Positions 11,945 through 21,282 of a stretch of 64,000 nt of DNA are shown one piece after another. The stretch covers positions 1 to 64,000 of the forward strand of contig QXEO01000239.1 in assembly GCA_007115705.1 (NCBI GenBank). Reading direction: 5' to 3'. This stretch comes from Dactylis glomerata (lineage: Eukaryota > Streptophyta > Magnoliopsida > Poales > Poaceae). A program made the translations under genes and the position numbers. The first letter of the stretch is position 1. Every line of letters begins with the position of its first letter. The notes below the pieces were generated by a model. The model saw only the letters and a list, made by a program, of their open reading frames with translations, searched no databases and had not been told where the DNA came from.

Positions 11945-12329
11945 TTGCTTTAGTAGTTTGTGGAATTGTAAGCAGCGATTATCTAGCTCCACTTGGCGCT
12001 GGCCTATTCTATCTGTGGTGGAGTGCCTCGTTTGGAGTGTGCTAGTAGTTCATGCATCAGCTTGTGATACTAAAATGCTGCTACCATGTAACCACTGTTG
12101 GTTGGGTGTTGTCATTCTTGTCTGCTCCATTTCTGATAGTTGTAGATTGACCTTAATTCGTGTAATCTCAGTGCCACCATAGGAACCCCTATACCCCTAT
12201 ACTGTATTTCAGCCCAAGAAAGAGTCTTGAGCTTCACCAAGAAGCTAAAGTGATTTAACTGCAAATCATTGATGCCTTCTTTGAGAAAATTCGTTGATGT
12301 TAACTGTATAGTTTTCTTCTGTTTATTAG

Positions 12330-12526
12330 GTGCTGGAGCAGGTGAGTGGACAGTCACTAGTGTTCTCCAAGGGTAAGTTTCTTAAATCCAGCTTGTTCGT
12401 CTTGGCCATGTCGAATGTGGGCTATGCTGGTGGTGCTCATAGAGATGATTATGTGCTATTGCCGCTAGGTACACTGTGAGGTCTTTCAGTATCCGGCGTA
12501 ATGAGAAGATTGCGTGCTACGTGACG
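12330..12526 (+). pseudogene. RPL11: Captured RPL11 (uL5) exon fragments
   Basis: Two pieces of the 60S ribosomal protein L11 gene. 12330-12372 encodes VLEQVSGQSLVFSK with an upstream TTATTAG acceptor and a GGTAAG donor. 12465-12526 encodes RYTVRSFSIRRNEKIACYVT, the next part of the protein. The two exons join in phase (G|CT, Ala), but the bases before 12465 are CG where AG is needed, so the acceptor looks mutated. The rest of the protein (about 120 residues) is missing. RPS13 sequence follows two bases later in another frame. The intron between the exons is kept, so the capture was from genomic DNA rather than mRNA. Confidence 0.85.
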
Positions 12527-12528
12527 AT

Positions 12529-12645
12529 CACCTGGAGAAAAACATGAAGGACAAGGACTCAAAGTTCAGGCTCATCCTTGTGGAGAGCAGGATCCACCGC
12601 CTCGCCCGCTACTACAAGCGCACCAAGAAGCTCACGCCCACCTAG
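12529..12645 (+). pseudogene. RPS13: Captured RPS13 (uS15) C-terminal fragment
   Basis: Encodes HLEKNMKDKDSKFRLILV then ESRIHRLARYYKRTKKL, the highly conserved C-terminal part of 40S ribosomal protein S13. The frame ends at TAG (12643-12645) where the family has a tryptophan codon (TGG), followed by loss of the last dozen or so residues. It starts two bases after the RPL11 piece, out of frame with it, with no intron between. The RPL11 to RPS13 joint is therefore a recombination breakpoint and not a normal gene fusion. Confidence 0.87.
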
Positions 12646-12811
12646 AGTATTTATTGATTGCTGTCAACTACTTGAACTATTAGTTTTTAACTACTAGAGT
12701 ATTTGCTAATTGTAGTTACAAGGAATTATTATGTATAGTATCTAGAGAGAATAAATTATAGTACTATTGTAATGATCTTTTTAACTAGATGAGCATGTTC
12801 TCTCTCTGCAG

Positions 12812-12909
12812 GTACCTCAGACTTGAGGGTAGAGCTCCACCGGAGCCCCGAGCGGATCCGACGTCTACATCGCAGTTACAGCAGATGGCTATGAGAGACA
12901 ACGATGTAG
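12812..12909 (+). other. Exon-like segment of unknown origin
   Basis: A 98 bp open stretch bounded by a strong acceptor (TCTCTCTGCAG) and a donor (GTAAAT). It would read YLRLEGRAPPEPRADPTSTS and then QLQQMAMRDNDV in one frame. Composition and splice borders suggest an exon of either the CACTA's own lost gene or a fourth captured gene. I do not recognise the protein. Confidence 0.4.
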
Positions 12910-14224
12910 GTAAATATTTGTTACAGTACCAGTGAATGTGTGATGTGTGGCCTGATGAGCCAGAGTCTCCTGGATCTGGCAAACCATGCTTGTTCTTCTC
13001 CACCAAATTATCTGCGTCTGTTATTAGTTGAACATTTTTCATATAATATTATATCAATGCATATTTTGCACATTTGTGAAGCCTCATATACACTTTCAAG
13101 TTATACAATAAATGGATTTATACCACATTATAAAATATATATCTTCTGTGATAGCTTTTATCGATCAATACCTGGTTAGGCAGTAATAATATATCTGCTC
13201 TGATTCCTTTTAAATGTATTTTAACCCCGAAAGTGCAATGATAATATATATGAAGTTTTGCCCTTCACATTCTGTTTTCCACAGATGTTTTATGGTGTGA
13301 CAATAACAGTTCATCTCTGTCACTTCACTTTGCAAACTGTTTTGCAGGTAGAAACTACGTTACTATGAATGGTATTACACCATTATGAGTTCTGCACTAC
13401 CTGTTACATGACTTTTGCAGGTGAACATCCATTTACTCGTTTTACTGCTAGCATTGTGTGAAATATCTTTTCAATTATATAGCATTTGTGGACAAAGAGA
13501 TATATACTTGTATGGACCAGCCCATAATCTTTAACTGTTGTTTGGTACTGCTAGCAGTGTTAATGCTTTATTTGCTACATCTGCTTGCCTATTTGTCTTT
13601 CTATTTTTTCCTAATTATTTTTCTTAGTAGGATATTAATAGTGACGGTTCCTCTTTTACAGGAACTACATGTGAAGATTTTTGAAGCCTGAAGCTGAAGC
13701 CCAACTCAGCACATAGTAGCGTATTGTTGTAATGTTAGGCAATGTTGTGGTTGTAATATACGATGTCTATACTGTAATAGACTTATTTAGCTGTTGGTAA
13801 ATTTAATGGATTTTCTGTATTATTTGAAATACTGGTTTATCTGATTTGAAAATGTGTGAAATGGAAATCTGGCAAGTGGTACCCATTTATGAATAGAATC
13901 TGTCATTTCAAACCTTCCTGACATATGGGGCCTACATATTAGATTATACTGACTAGTGGGACCCATCTGACTAGTGGGATCCACCTGACTACTGGGCCAG
14001 CTTTTAATATAAAGAGTGACAATAGAGAAAACGTGAACTTTAAAAGGTTGTAGCCCAGAAAATATATAGCCAAATGTTGGGCTTGGCCCATTTAGCTAAC
14101 AAGATATGAGATATAAAAAAAGATAAAAGAACTGATATTTGGGCTTGGCCCATGTAGGTGGCTGAGTTGGACCGGGCTGAATTCAAATTATGACCTGCCA
14201 TGTAGGATTAGCCACGTAGGATCC
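12910..14224. other. CACTA internal non-coding, no gene seen
   Basis: AT-rich, intron- or 3' UTR-like sequence with several TTTTGCAG acceptor-like sites (about 13346 and 13420) but no sustained frame. Near 13930-14000 there are short direct repeats of GACTAGTGGGACCCA type. Confidence 0.45.
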
Positions 14225-14455
14225 GACGTGGACTCGTCAAATTGCTCGTGACCAATTTTTTAGTCATAATGTCTATGACCATCTATTTTGGTCATAATCC
14301 CTTATGACCAATCAGAAAAATTGGTCATCGTAGGCCGTCAGTGACGCTCAACTGGTGACCAAGTGTTTTTGGTCACAAGAGGGTCATAAGTTGAACAACA
14401 ATGACCATCTAGTGACCAAAGTGAAGGGTCGCTAGTCAGCATATTTCTTGTAGTG
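14225..14455 (-). repeat. CACTA right terminal inverted repeat and subterminal repeats
   Basis: TGACCA/GGTCAT words at about 14250, 14263, 14275, 14290, 14304, 14322, 14354, 14370, 14383, 14402 and 14413, then the terminal repeat ending TTTCTTGTAGTG at 14455. Confidence 0.85.
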
Positions 14456-15463
14456 AGAGATAGCTTCGCCCAAAAGTTGTATGGAGACTTAAACTCCGCC
14501 AACATGGACCTAGCCATATCCATAAGAGTCCGGTTCTTCCTTTCGGCTACACCATTTTGTTGAGGGGTGTATGCATCGGAATATTGATGACGTATCCCCT
14601 CATCACTGAGAAACCCATTTAAGGTGTAGTTCTTGAATTCCGAGCCATTGTCACTTCTAATTGCCAAAATAGTTTGCCCATGTTGACGTTCAACTTCCTT
14701 GGCAAAGTCGATGACGGTTTGTTGAGTCTCACTTTTATGCTTGAAGAAGTAGACCCAAGTGTATCTTGAATAGTCATCAACAATCACCAAACAATATTTC
14801 TTCCCACCAAGACTTGCATGAGAGGGAGGACCAAAAAGATCCACATGAAGGAGCTCCAAGATCCTCTTAGAAGAAATGATAGTCTTGCTTGGGTGGGGAG
14901 GATCATGCATTTTTCCTAGAACACAAGCCCTGCAAACACGATCTTTGGCAAAAGAAACATTCTCTTTTAGTCCGAGTATGTGGCCACCCTTGTGAAGGCT
15001 TTGCAAAGTTCTCATATTGACATGGGCTAGTCGACGATGCCAAAGCCAACCCACATCGGCCTTTCCAAATAAACACATTGCACTTGTAGTGGTTTTCCCC
15101 GAGAAGTCCACCACATACAAGTTGTTTTCAATGTGCCCAACGAAAGCGACCTTTAGAGACTTGCTCCACAAGAGTACCACAATTTCATTATCGATGAAAA
15201 CGGCAAAGCCCATCTTACCAAGTGCACGAACTGAAAGTAAATTGTAACCTAGGGTCTCAACAAGCATGACGTCCACAAGGGAAATATCCGGTGCGACCAC
15301 CACCTTGCCAAGACCCAATACCTCGGATTGTGACATGTCTTCATAAGTGACGGTTATGTTGTTGTCATTGGGCCTCATCTCCGTCATAATCTCCTTGCTT
15401 CCGGTCATATGACTTGTGCATCCACTATCAAGCACCCATTTTGATCCACCAGAAGCATAGTCC
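14456..15463 (-). pseudogene. pol: Copia protease and integrase (pol N-terminal part), interrupted by CACTA
   Basis: Aspartic protease then integrase of the Copia polyprotein. Seen in order: the protease active site (LDSGCTSHMTG) just after the start; the gag-pre-integrase/zinc region with HRRLAHVN and CRACVLGK (the HHCC pattern); the integrase core with DLFGP, DNGSEFKN and QQNGVAERKNRT (D, D, E). The frame is open through most of this but runs into the CACTA end at 14455. The integrase C-terminal part continues at 719-871. Comparing the two sides of the insertion with the usual Copia pattern suggests a one-base deletion next to the insertion point, so the frame was probably already broken. 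Confidence 0.85.
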
Positions 15464-16034
15464 TACAAGAGATTATTGCTTGGTTTTAGGTCCCCATTTC
15501 TCAATGGGTCCTATTTTGTTAGCAACAAGGGTCTTTGGAACCCAAATAGACCAAGCAACATAACCATTATTTGGACCAACATATTTTGCATAAACATCAC
15601 CATAATAATCATGAAATAAGACATAGTGAGGGTTAGCAATTCCCGCATGATCGTCATGAGTGGCTTTGCCATCCACAATAGGATCCTTCTTTGCTTGTGC
15701 GGGCTTGGCCTTCTTTTTCTTGTTCTTGTTCTTCTTCTTCTTCTTCTTTGAGACAAAGCCACTCCCCATTTTATCACCAAATGCCTTTTGCTTACTCAAA
15801 AGGTCATTCAAGTTTTCTCACCTATGGGAATGGAGGACTTGGCAAGCTCATCTTTCAACCTAGCATTTTCTTCAATAACATTTGCATGATCACAAGTAGA
15901 AGTAGAAGAACTAGGCACAATATTCTTAGTCAATTGAATTTGAAGTTGTTCATGTGACTTGGTAAGAATAGGCCTTGTGAGCCTTGTCAAGATCTTCTAA
16001 ATCCTTAACAAGTATATCATGACCAACACCAAAT
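15464..16034 (-). pseudogene. Copia gag C-terminal extension, broken
   Basis: Continuation of the gag coiled coil in shifted frames. 15808-15990 encodes an Asn/Glu/Lys-rich helix (ENARLKDELAKSS). 15473-15811 encodes a lysine run (KKKKKKNKNKKKKAKP) followed by the conserved stretch leading to the protease (GYVAWSIWVPKTL). Frame changes fall near 16030 and 15810, and a TAA at about 15473 plus a frame shift separates this part from the protease. These breaks mean no intact gag-pol can be made from this copy. Confidence 0.7.
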
Positions 16035-17933
16035 TCAACCTTTTTCCTTTTTAAGCATTTTTACTTTAGCACGAGCATGGTCTCGCTCTTTAATGAGTTT
16101 GGAAACAACTTCATTATTAGATTCCTCAATGGAATCGAGCTTCTCTTCGAGAGTTGCTTGTTCCTCTTGCTCTTCTTCAAGAGACTCGGTTAGTGAGGCA
16201 ATATCTTGAGCATATTCCTTTTCAAGCCTCATTTGTTCATCTAGTTTTTCAAGAGTTTTACCATATTGGCTCAATAGACGTTCAAAGTGAAGCTTATGAA
16301 CGCCATCAACACTAGACACATAATCATCAAAAGCAACAATTTCTTCCTTTACTCTAAGACTAGCAAGATCATTCAAGGGAGCATCATTTGTCTTAGAGGA
16401 GGAGAAAGGTGTGGGTGATACCTCGGAAGAGTTGGCCATAAGGCACTTGACATTCTTGACGAGAGAGTCCTCATTGGGGGATTCAAAGAGTGATGTGGGG
16501 GAAGTGGAGGTGGTTGCCATTGCGGCCATCTCACTAGTTGTGGTTTCTTCTTCATCACTCTCACTTGCGGAGTACTCTTCTTGAGTCAAGAACACAAACT
16601 TTGGTTGTTTCTTCTTTGGTCTACCCTTCTTCACAAATGGCTTCTTTGAAGGTGACTTGGTCTTGCTTTTGAGGATGAGCTTTCCACCATGGTCTTGTCT
16701 CTTCTCATAAGGGCACTCGGCAACAAAGTGGAATCTATCATTGCAATTGTAGCATGTCCTCACCCTTTGACCATTGTTGTCATTTCTTTGATAGCCACTT
16801 GACTTGCTTCTTCTTTGATTGTCTTCTTTAGCCTTGTGTGGATCAACCCAAAAGGTTTTTCCATAGAAGGCCATGTGCTCATTGTACTCATGTCTTATGT
16901 CCTCGAGACACATCTCTAGCCTTGCTTCCATGCTTGCTTGAAGAGGTACCTCTTTCTCAACCACACTTGCTTTTAATGCAAGATTAGAGCTTCTTTGCAT
17001 TCCTATGGCACGAGCACGAGCATCTTCCGCATTTTGTGCGGAAACCTTGTAGGCTTGAATCTCTTGCATCACTTGATTGGAGGTCATCTCATTGAAGTTG
17101 CGCTTTCCTTGAACACTCTTCACATCCGTGGGCTCATATGGGGTGAGAGCAAGAATGTACTTCATCTTGATCCACTCATCATCAATATGGTGAGCACCGA
17201 GGTTCTTGAAGGTGGTGGCAATAGCCTTGAGTCTTCTATACATCTCTTGATGATCCTCACCATCCATCATGAAGAATCCCTCCGCTTGATTTGAGAAAGC
17301 TATGTATCTTGTTTTCTTCATGCTCTCATTGCCAACAAAGACGTCGGAGAGTCCTTGCCAAGCTTCTTTGGCTGTGGAGAAGTGTTGGATGTGAGGCAAG
17401 TCATTGGACCCAACGGCGACTTGAATCATGTGAAGAGCGGTAGCATTGAGTTGACTATCGACCGTCTCTCTTCTTGTCATGTTGTTGGGATCCACGGCCT
17501 TGAATCCTTCCTCAACGATCCTCCAAAGCTCGATGCAAGAACTGCGCATATGAGAGATCATTTGATATTGCCATTGACCAAAGTTTAATGCATCAAGCTT
17601 AGGTGGATCTCCTCTATTGTTAATATGAGGATGAGGAACCGGCGGGTCGGGTGAATACCAATGAGGGAATTCACCTTTCCCGTCGCCCTTGGTGTAAGAC
17701 TTAGCATCGCCATTTTTGTCGGCACCCTCCACATCAACCACCACATTCTCCACTTGTGGAGTAGCGGGTTTTTCCGGAGGTGGAGAAGCATTAGCAGTTT
17801 TAGCTTGCATGAGTTGCGCTATCATTTCATGCAACTGGTTTATTTGAGATGTCATGGAAGTCATGGATGATTCCAAAGATTTGAACTCACCCATGGAAAC
17901 TTGACCCGAGCCCTCACTCGGAGAGGTGTCCAT
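16035..17933 (-). CDS. gag: Copia (Sirevirus-type) gag, N-terminal 632 codons, open
   Basis: Capsid/nucleocapsid protein of the Copia element, forming the cytoplasmic virus-like particle. The ATG at 17933 lies 36 bp inside the primer site and the frame is open for 632 codons. Seen: a proline-rich N-terminus; the gag core at about residues 100-330 with GQWQYQMISHMRSS and KEAWQGLSDVFVGNES; a CCHC zinc knuckle (CYNCNDRFHFVAEC) near residue 400; a basic stretch KKPFVKKGRPKKKQPK; then an acidic, Glu/Lys-rich coiled coil to the end. In this type of element the coiled coil continues farther. Here the frame is lost after KMLKKEKG and resumes in other frames at 15473-15990, so the polyprotein is broken although the gag core is intact. 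Confidence 0.85.
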   Translation of the reverse strand: MDTSPSEGSGQVSMGEFKSLESSMTSMTSQINQLHEMIAQLMQAKTANASPPPEKPATPQVENVVVDVEGADKNGDAKSYTKGDGKGEFPHWYSPDPPVPHPHINNRGDPPKLDALNFGQWQYQMISHMRSSCIELWRIVEEGFKAVDPNNMTRRETVDSQLNATALHMIQVAVGSNDLPHIQHFSTAKEAWQGLSDVFVGNESMKKTRYIAFSNQAEGFFMMDGEDHQEMYRRLKAIATTFKNLGAHHIDDEWIKMKYILALTPYEPTDVKSVQGKRNFNEMTSNQVMQEIQAYKVSAQNAEDARARAIGMQRSSNLALKASVVEKEVPLQASMEARLEMCLEDIRHEYNEHMAFYGKTFWVDPHKAKEDNQRRSKSSGYQRNDNNGQRVRTCYNCNDRFHFVAECPYEKRQDHGGKLILKSKTKSPSKKPFVKKGRPKKKQPKFVFLTQEEYSASESDEEETTTSEMAAMATTSTSPTSLFESPNEDSLVKNVKCLMANSSEVSPTPFSSSKTNDAPLNDLASLRVKEEIVAFDDYVSSVDGVHKLHFERLLSQYGKTLEKLDEQMRLEKEYAQDIASLTESLEEEQEEQATLEEKLDSIEESNNEVVSKLIKERDHARAKVKMLKKEKG

Positions 17934-17968
17934 ACTCTTAGGCGGTTAAGCCCGAATAAAGAGCCGAG

Positions 17969-17980
17969 GCTCTGATACCA
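17969..17980 (-). other. Primer binding site (initiator Met-tRNA type)
   Basis: The minus strand reads TGGTATCAGAGC two bases inside the LTR end. This is the usual Copia site complementary to the 3' end of methionyl-tRNA, where minus-strand DNA synthesis starts. Confidence 0.85.
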
Positions 17981-17982
17981 AT

Positions 17983-19230
17983 TGAACGGATCGTATGGGC
18001 ACCTAGAGGGGGGTGAATAGGTGCTACTCAAATTTTAATTCTTTTTCAATTTAGGCTTGACACAAAAGGTAAATTCTCTAGATATGCAACTAAGGTGAAT
18101 TTACCTATATGACAACTAGCAAGGTAGGCAAGATACAAGTAGTAAAGGCAATAAAGGATAGAGGTAACCAAGAGTGGAGCACACGGAGACACGGATGTAA
18201 TTCCCGTAGTTCCTTCCTTTTTAGGGGAAGTACGTCTACGTTGGAGGGGTGTGGTTGCCACAAAGGCCTAACCAACGCCACAAAGGCTCACCCTATTCTC
18301 CGGTGCAAGCTTCCGCCACAAAGGTCTAGCTCACTTTCCACTAAGGGATTCCTCAAGGCAGAATTGGCCTTTACAAAACTTGGGGCACAACTCCACAACT
18401 GAATTGGAGGCTCCCAAGCACCACAAAGCAATCAATCAACAAGTATCAAGATATCAATCACACAAATCAAGGTCAAGGGACACAAGGGAACCCAAGACGC
18501 AAGGGGCCCTCAAGCAAATGAGAGGGGAAATCAAATCGCTTTGGTGAGGATGTAGATCAAGGCCTTCTCCTTCGATTCTCCAAAGATCAAGAGCTTTGGT
18601 GGGTTGAGGGAGGAGATCTTGTGGATTTGGTGGCTCCAAATGAGGTCTTCTTCTTGTGCAGGACGAGCCGCTTCTTGGGGAAGAAGGGGAGGGGTATTTA
18701 TAGCCCCTCCCAAAATGTAGCCGTTGCTAAGCTGGAGGGGCGGATTATCCGGCCAAAGTATGGCCGGATTATCCGGCTGGCCGAATTATCCGCCCCCCTG
18801 GCCGGAATATCCAGCCCCTTTACTGGGTGACACCGACCCAGGTCCTTAGCCGAATTCTGAGGTCGTCGAAGGGGGGGCGGATTATCCGGCCCCCTGGCCA
18901 GAATATCCGGCCCCATTACTGCATGACGCCGACCAAGTCCTTAGCAGTTTTTCGAGCTCTCGCCGGGGGGGGGGGGGGATAATCCGGCCCCCTGGCCGGA
19001 ATATCCGGCCCGGTTACTGCATGACGCCGAGCAAAAGACTTAGCCATTTTTGACCTCTCGCTGGAGGGGGCGGATTATCCGGCCCCTGGCCGGATTATCC
19101 GGCCTGGAACAAACCCAGTGACTTCGTCAATTCTTGAGCTGTAAAATCTGCACCACTTAACACACACTTAAAATTCCTAATGTTGTTATCTAACACACAA
19201 AACACGAGGGATACAAAGTTTGCACTTTCA
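17983..19230 (-). repeat. 5' LTR of the Sirevirus-type Copia element
   Basis: On the minus strand the LTR begins TGAAAGTGCAAAC at 19230 and ends TCCGTTCA at 17983, giving short inverted ends TGAA/TTCA and 1248 bp. The inner border is fixed by the adjacent primer site. The outer border is fixed by comparison with the uninterrupted relative at 53992 onward. The part at about 18735-19110 is built of GC-rich palindromic units (see separate entry). This is the LTR that would carry the element promoter; I could not place a convincing TATA box. Confidence 0.85.
18735..19110. repeat. GC-rich palindromic tandem repeats in the Copia LTR
   Basis: About three copies of a unit of roughly 115-125 bp. Each pairs a palindrome of type CCGGATTATCCGG with a variant CCGGAATATCCGG, separated by CCCCTGGCC or similar, followed by a spacer containing TTACTGCATGACGCCGA. 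Palindromes are visible at about 18741, 18763, 18798, 18877, 18904, 18977, 18999, 19071 and 19091. One unit contains a run of 14 G at about 18965. CpG-rich repeats are known in Sirevirus LTRs; their job here is not known. Confidence 0.8.
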
Positions 19231-19374
19231 AAGCTGCACACCGTAAACAAAGAGAAGCCCACGAAGAAATTCATGGGCAGGAAGGGAAAGACCACGGAGA
19301 AGGAAAGCAAGAAACATCACCCGATAGTCACTCGGGGGCTTGGGGATGCATTCGGTACTGGGGAAGACGACCTG

Positions 19375-21029
19375 TGATACGTCTCCAACGTATCTATAAT
19401 TTTTGATGCTCCATGGTTGTTTTTACACCATTTGCCTAATGTTTTGTTACACTTCGTGGCACTTTTATGCATTTTCCGGAACTAACCAATTAACAAGTCG
19501 CCACAGTGCCAGTTCCCTGTTTTCTGCTGTTTTTGTGTTTCAGAAAAGCTACACAGAAAATATTCTCGGAATTGGATGAAACCAAAGCCAAACATCCAGA
19601 AATCCACCGAAGCTTCCAGAGAACCGAAGAGAAGACGGAGTGGGGCCACAAGGGCCCCACACACCAGGGCGGCGTGGCCCAGCCCCTGGCCGCGCCCCCT
19701 ATGTGTGAGGACGCCTCGGTCCACTTCTGACGATGCCCCTTCGCCTATAAAGACCCCCCGACGGGAAAAACCAAAGTACCCAATCAATTTTCCAGAACAC
19801 ATCGCGATTCGCCGCCGCCGTCGAACCGAAGATCGGGAGGGTCCAGAAGCTCTTCCTGGCACCCTGCCGGAGAGGGGAATCGCCACCGGAGGTCTTCTTC
19901 ATCGCCATGCTTGCCTCCGGAGCGATGAGTGAGTAGTCTACCTTGGACTATGGGTCCATAGCAGTAGCTAAATGGTTGTCTTCTCCACCATGTGCATCAT
20001 GTTTAGATCTCATGAGCTGCCCTACATGATTGAGATCACCGTTATGTAATTCTACATGTTGTGTTTATTGGGATCCGATGAATATTGGTGTTATGATTGA
20101 GTTGCTATACTGAAATATATCTTATGTTATCTCTATGTTGTTTATGATCTTGCATGCTCTCCGTTGTTAGTAGCTATCTTGGCCGAGTAGTTGCTAGTAA
20201 CTCCAAGAGGGGGTATTTATGCTCGATAGTTGGGTTCATGCCTCTATTTAATCTGGGGGAGTGACAGAAACCTCTAAGGTTGTAGATGTGCTGTCGCCAC
20301 TAGGGAGAAAACAACATTCATATGCTCGAGGGCATATGCTTTGTTTACATTACACACTTTGCTTAATGCAATTATCTGTTGTTCGCAACTTAATACTCAT
20401 GGGGTGTTCGGATGATATCCCCGTGAGTGGATTATTAGTCATAGATGCAGTTGGATGGCGGTCTATGTATTTTGTTGTAATGCCCAGAGTAAATCGCATA
20501 GTGATCTTCTGGACATATCACGTTATCTTTATTCTATCAATTGCCCAACTGTAATTTGTTTACCCAGCATGTGTTATTTATCTTATGGAGAGACACCACT
20601 AGTGAACTATGGACCCCGGTCCTATTTCCATCATATTGCTATCACCTGTTTACTTTACTCGCACTGTTTACTTTACTCGCATACTTCTACTGTTTTCCAC
20701 TCGATACGCTCATACCCTTTGTTTCAAGCAAACCGGTGAGATTGACAACCTCATCGTAAGTTGGGAACAAAGTATTTGGTTGTGTTGTGTGCAGGTTCCG
20801 CGTTGCTATTGGTTAAAGACGAGTCAACAAGTGTCATAAACGGCGCCCTTGTAGGAGTGTTATTAGGCCAGTCAGCATCACCTTCAGTCATTTGTCTGCT
20901 CCTCTCCTGTTCGATAAACCTTGGTTTCTAACTGAGGAAAAAGCTTGCTGCTGTGCTCATCACACCTTCCGCTTGGGGTTCCCAACCGACTGGTTATAAT
21001 CATCATCATCAACTACACGCCAGCCATCA
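19375..21029 (+). repeat. 5' LTR of the outer gag-protease Gypsy
   Basis: 1655 bp, TGATACGTCTCC ... CACGCCAGCCATCA. TATA box CTATAAAG at about 19745-19752. Short open frames inside (for example 20261-20554) recur in every LTR copy and are not genes. Confidence 0.9.
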
Positions 21030-21039
21030 AGCCCTTTTC

Positions 21040-21120
21040 TGGCACCGTTGCCGGGGATTGAAGAAGAAGAAGCTCCCTCGTCAACTAGGCACAAGCCCTT
21101 TTCTGGCGTCGTTGCCAGGG
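21040..21120 (+). other. Primer binding site, tandemly duplicated
   Basis: TGGCACCGTTGCCGGGG at 21040 and TGGCGTCGTTGCCAGGG at 21104. Each is preceded by AAGCCCTTTTC, so the unit is about 64 bp. The inner element has a single perfect TGGCGCCGTTGCCGGGG. Both copies here carry changes. Confidence 0.7.
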
Positions 21121-21282
21121 AGGAAAAAGAAGACTTCTGCAAGGGGAGTTTTTCGCACGCACATCCTTTACTTTGTTTTAAGTTTTGCTTTACTTTATTT
21201 TTACTTGCACCATTTTATCAAAACCCCAAAAAATAGAATCCTTAATAGTTGTTTTTACTTGTCTACTTTTAGTTTTGCTGAA

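Larger units (their letters stand above)
875..14455. mobile_element. Non-autonomous CACTA transposon carrying captured gene fragments
   Basis: The ends are CACTACAAAAAATGTG at 875 and, on the complementary strand, CACTACAAGAAATATG at 14455. About 24 of the first 29 bases match. A perfect 3 bp target duplication AGA lies at 872-874 and 14456-14458, which is the CACTA signature. The subterminal 230-250 bp at both ends are dense with TGACCA/TGGTCA words, expected transposase binding sites. No TNP2-like or TnpA-like transposase frame is visible, so it depends on an autonomous relative. Full length 13,581 bp; without the nested Copia (1485-8326) and its extra duplication it is about 6.7 kb. It holds a GC-rich minisatellite, a 500 bp tandem array, and pieces of three translation-machinery genes on the plus strand. 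Confidence 0.92.
1..19230 (-). mobile_element. Sirevirus-type Copia LTR retrotransposon, partial, split by a CACTA element
   Basis: Minus-strand element read from its 5' LTR (17983-19230) through gag, protease and integrase toward position 1, where it leaves the window before reverse transcriptase. Element sequence occupies 14456-19230 and 1-874. The intervening 875-14455 is a CACTA insertion with a 3 bp duplication AGA. The order gag-PR-IN-(RT) is the Copia order. The long gag with a coiled-coil C-terminal extension, the LTR over 1.2 kb and the methionyl-tRNA primer site touching the LTR fit the Sirevirus branch; the exact family is not identified. The right LTR end abuts sequence that matches 53992-54139, so the element inserted into copy X1 of a Gypsy family. 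The right-flank 5 bp is AAGCT; the partner duplication lies off the left edge. Confidence 0.88.

Noticed and set aside
15660..15863. Plus-strand frame with a long Phe run
   Set aside because: It is the reverse complement of the lysine run in the Copia gag extension.
17969..17980. Possible tRNA gene sequences at primer sites (also 21040, 29157, 46891)
   Set aside because: Only the 12-18 bases complementary to a tRNA 3' end are present; no cloverleaf can be drawn around them.
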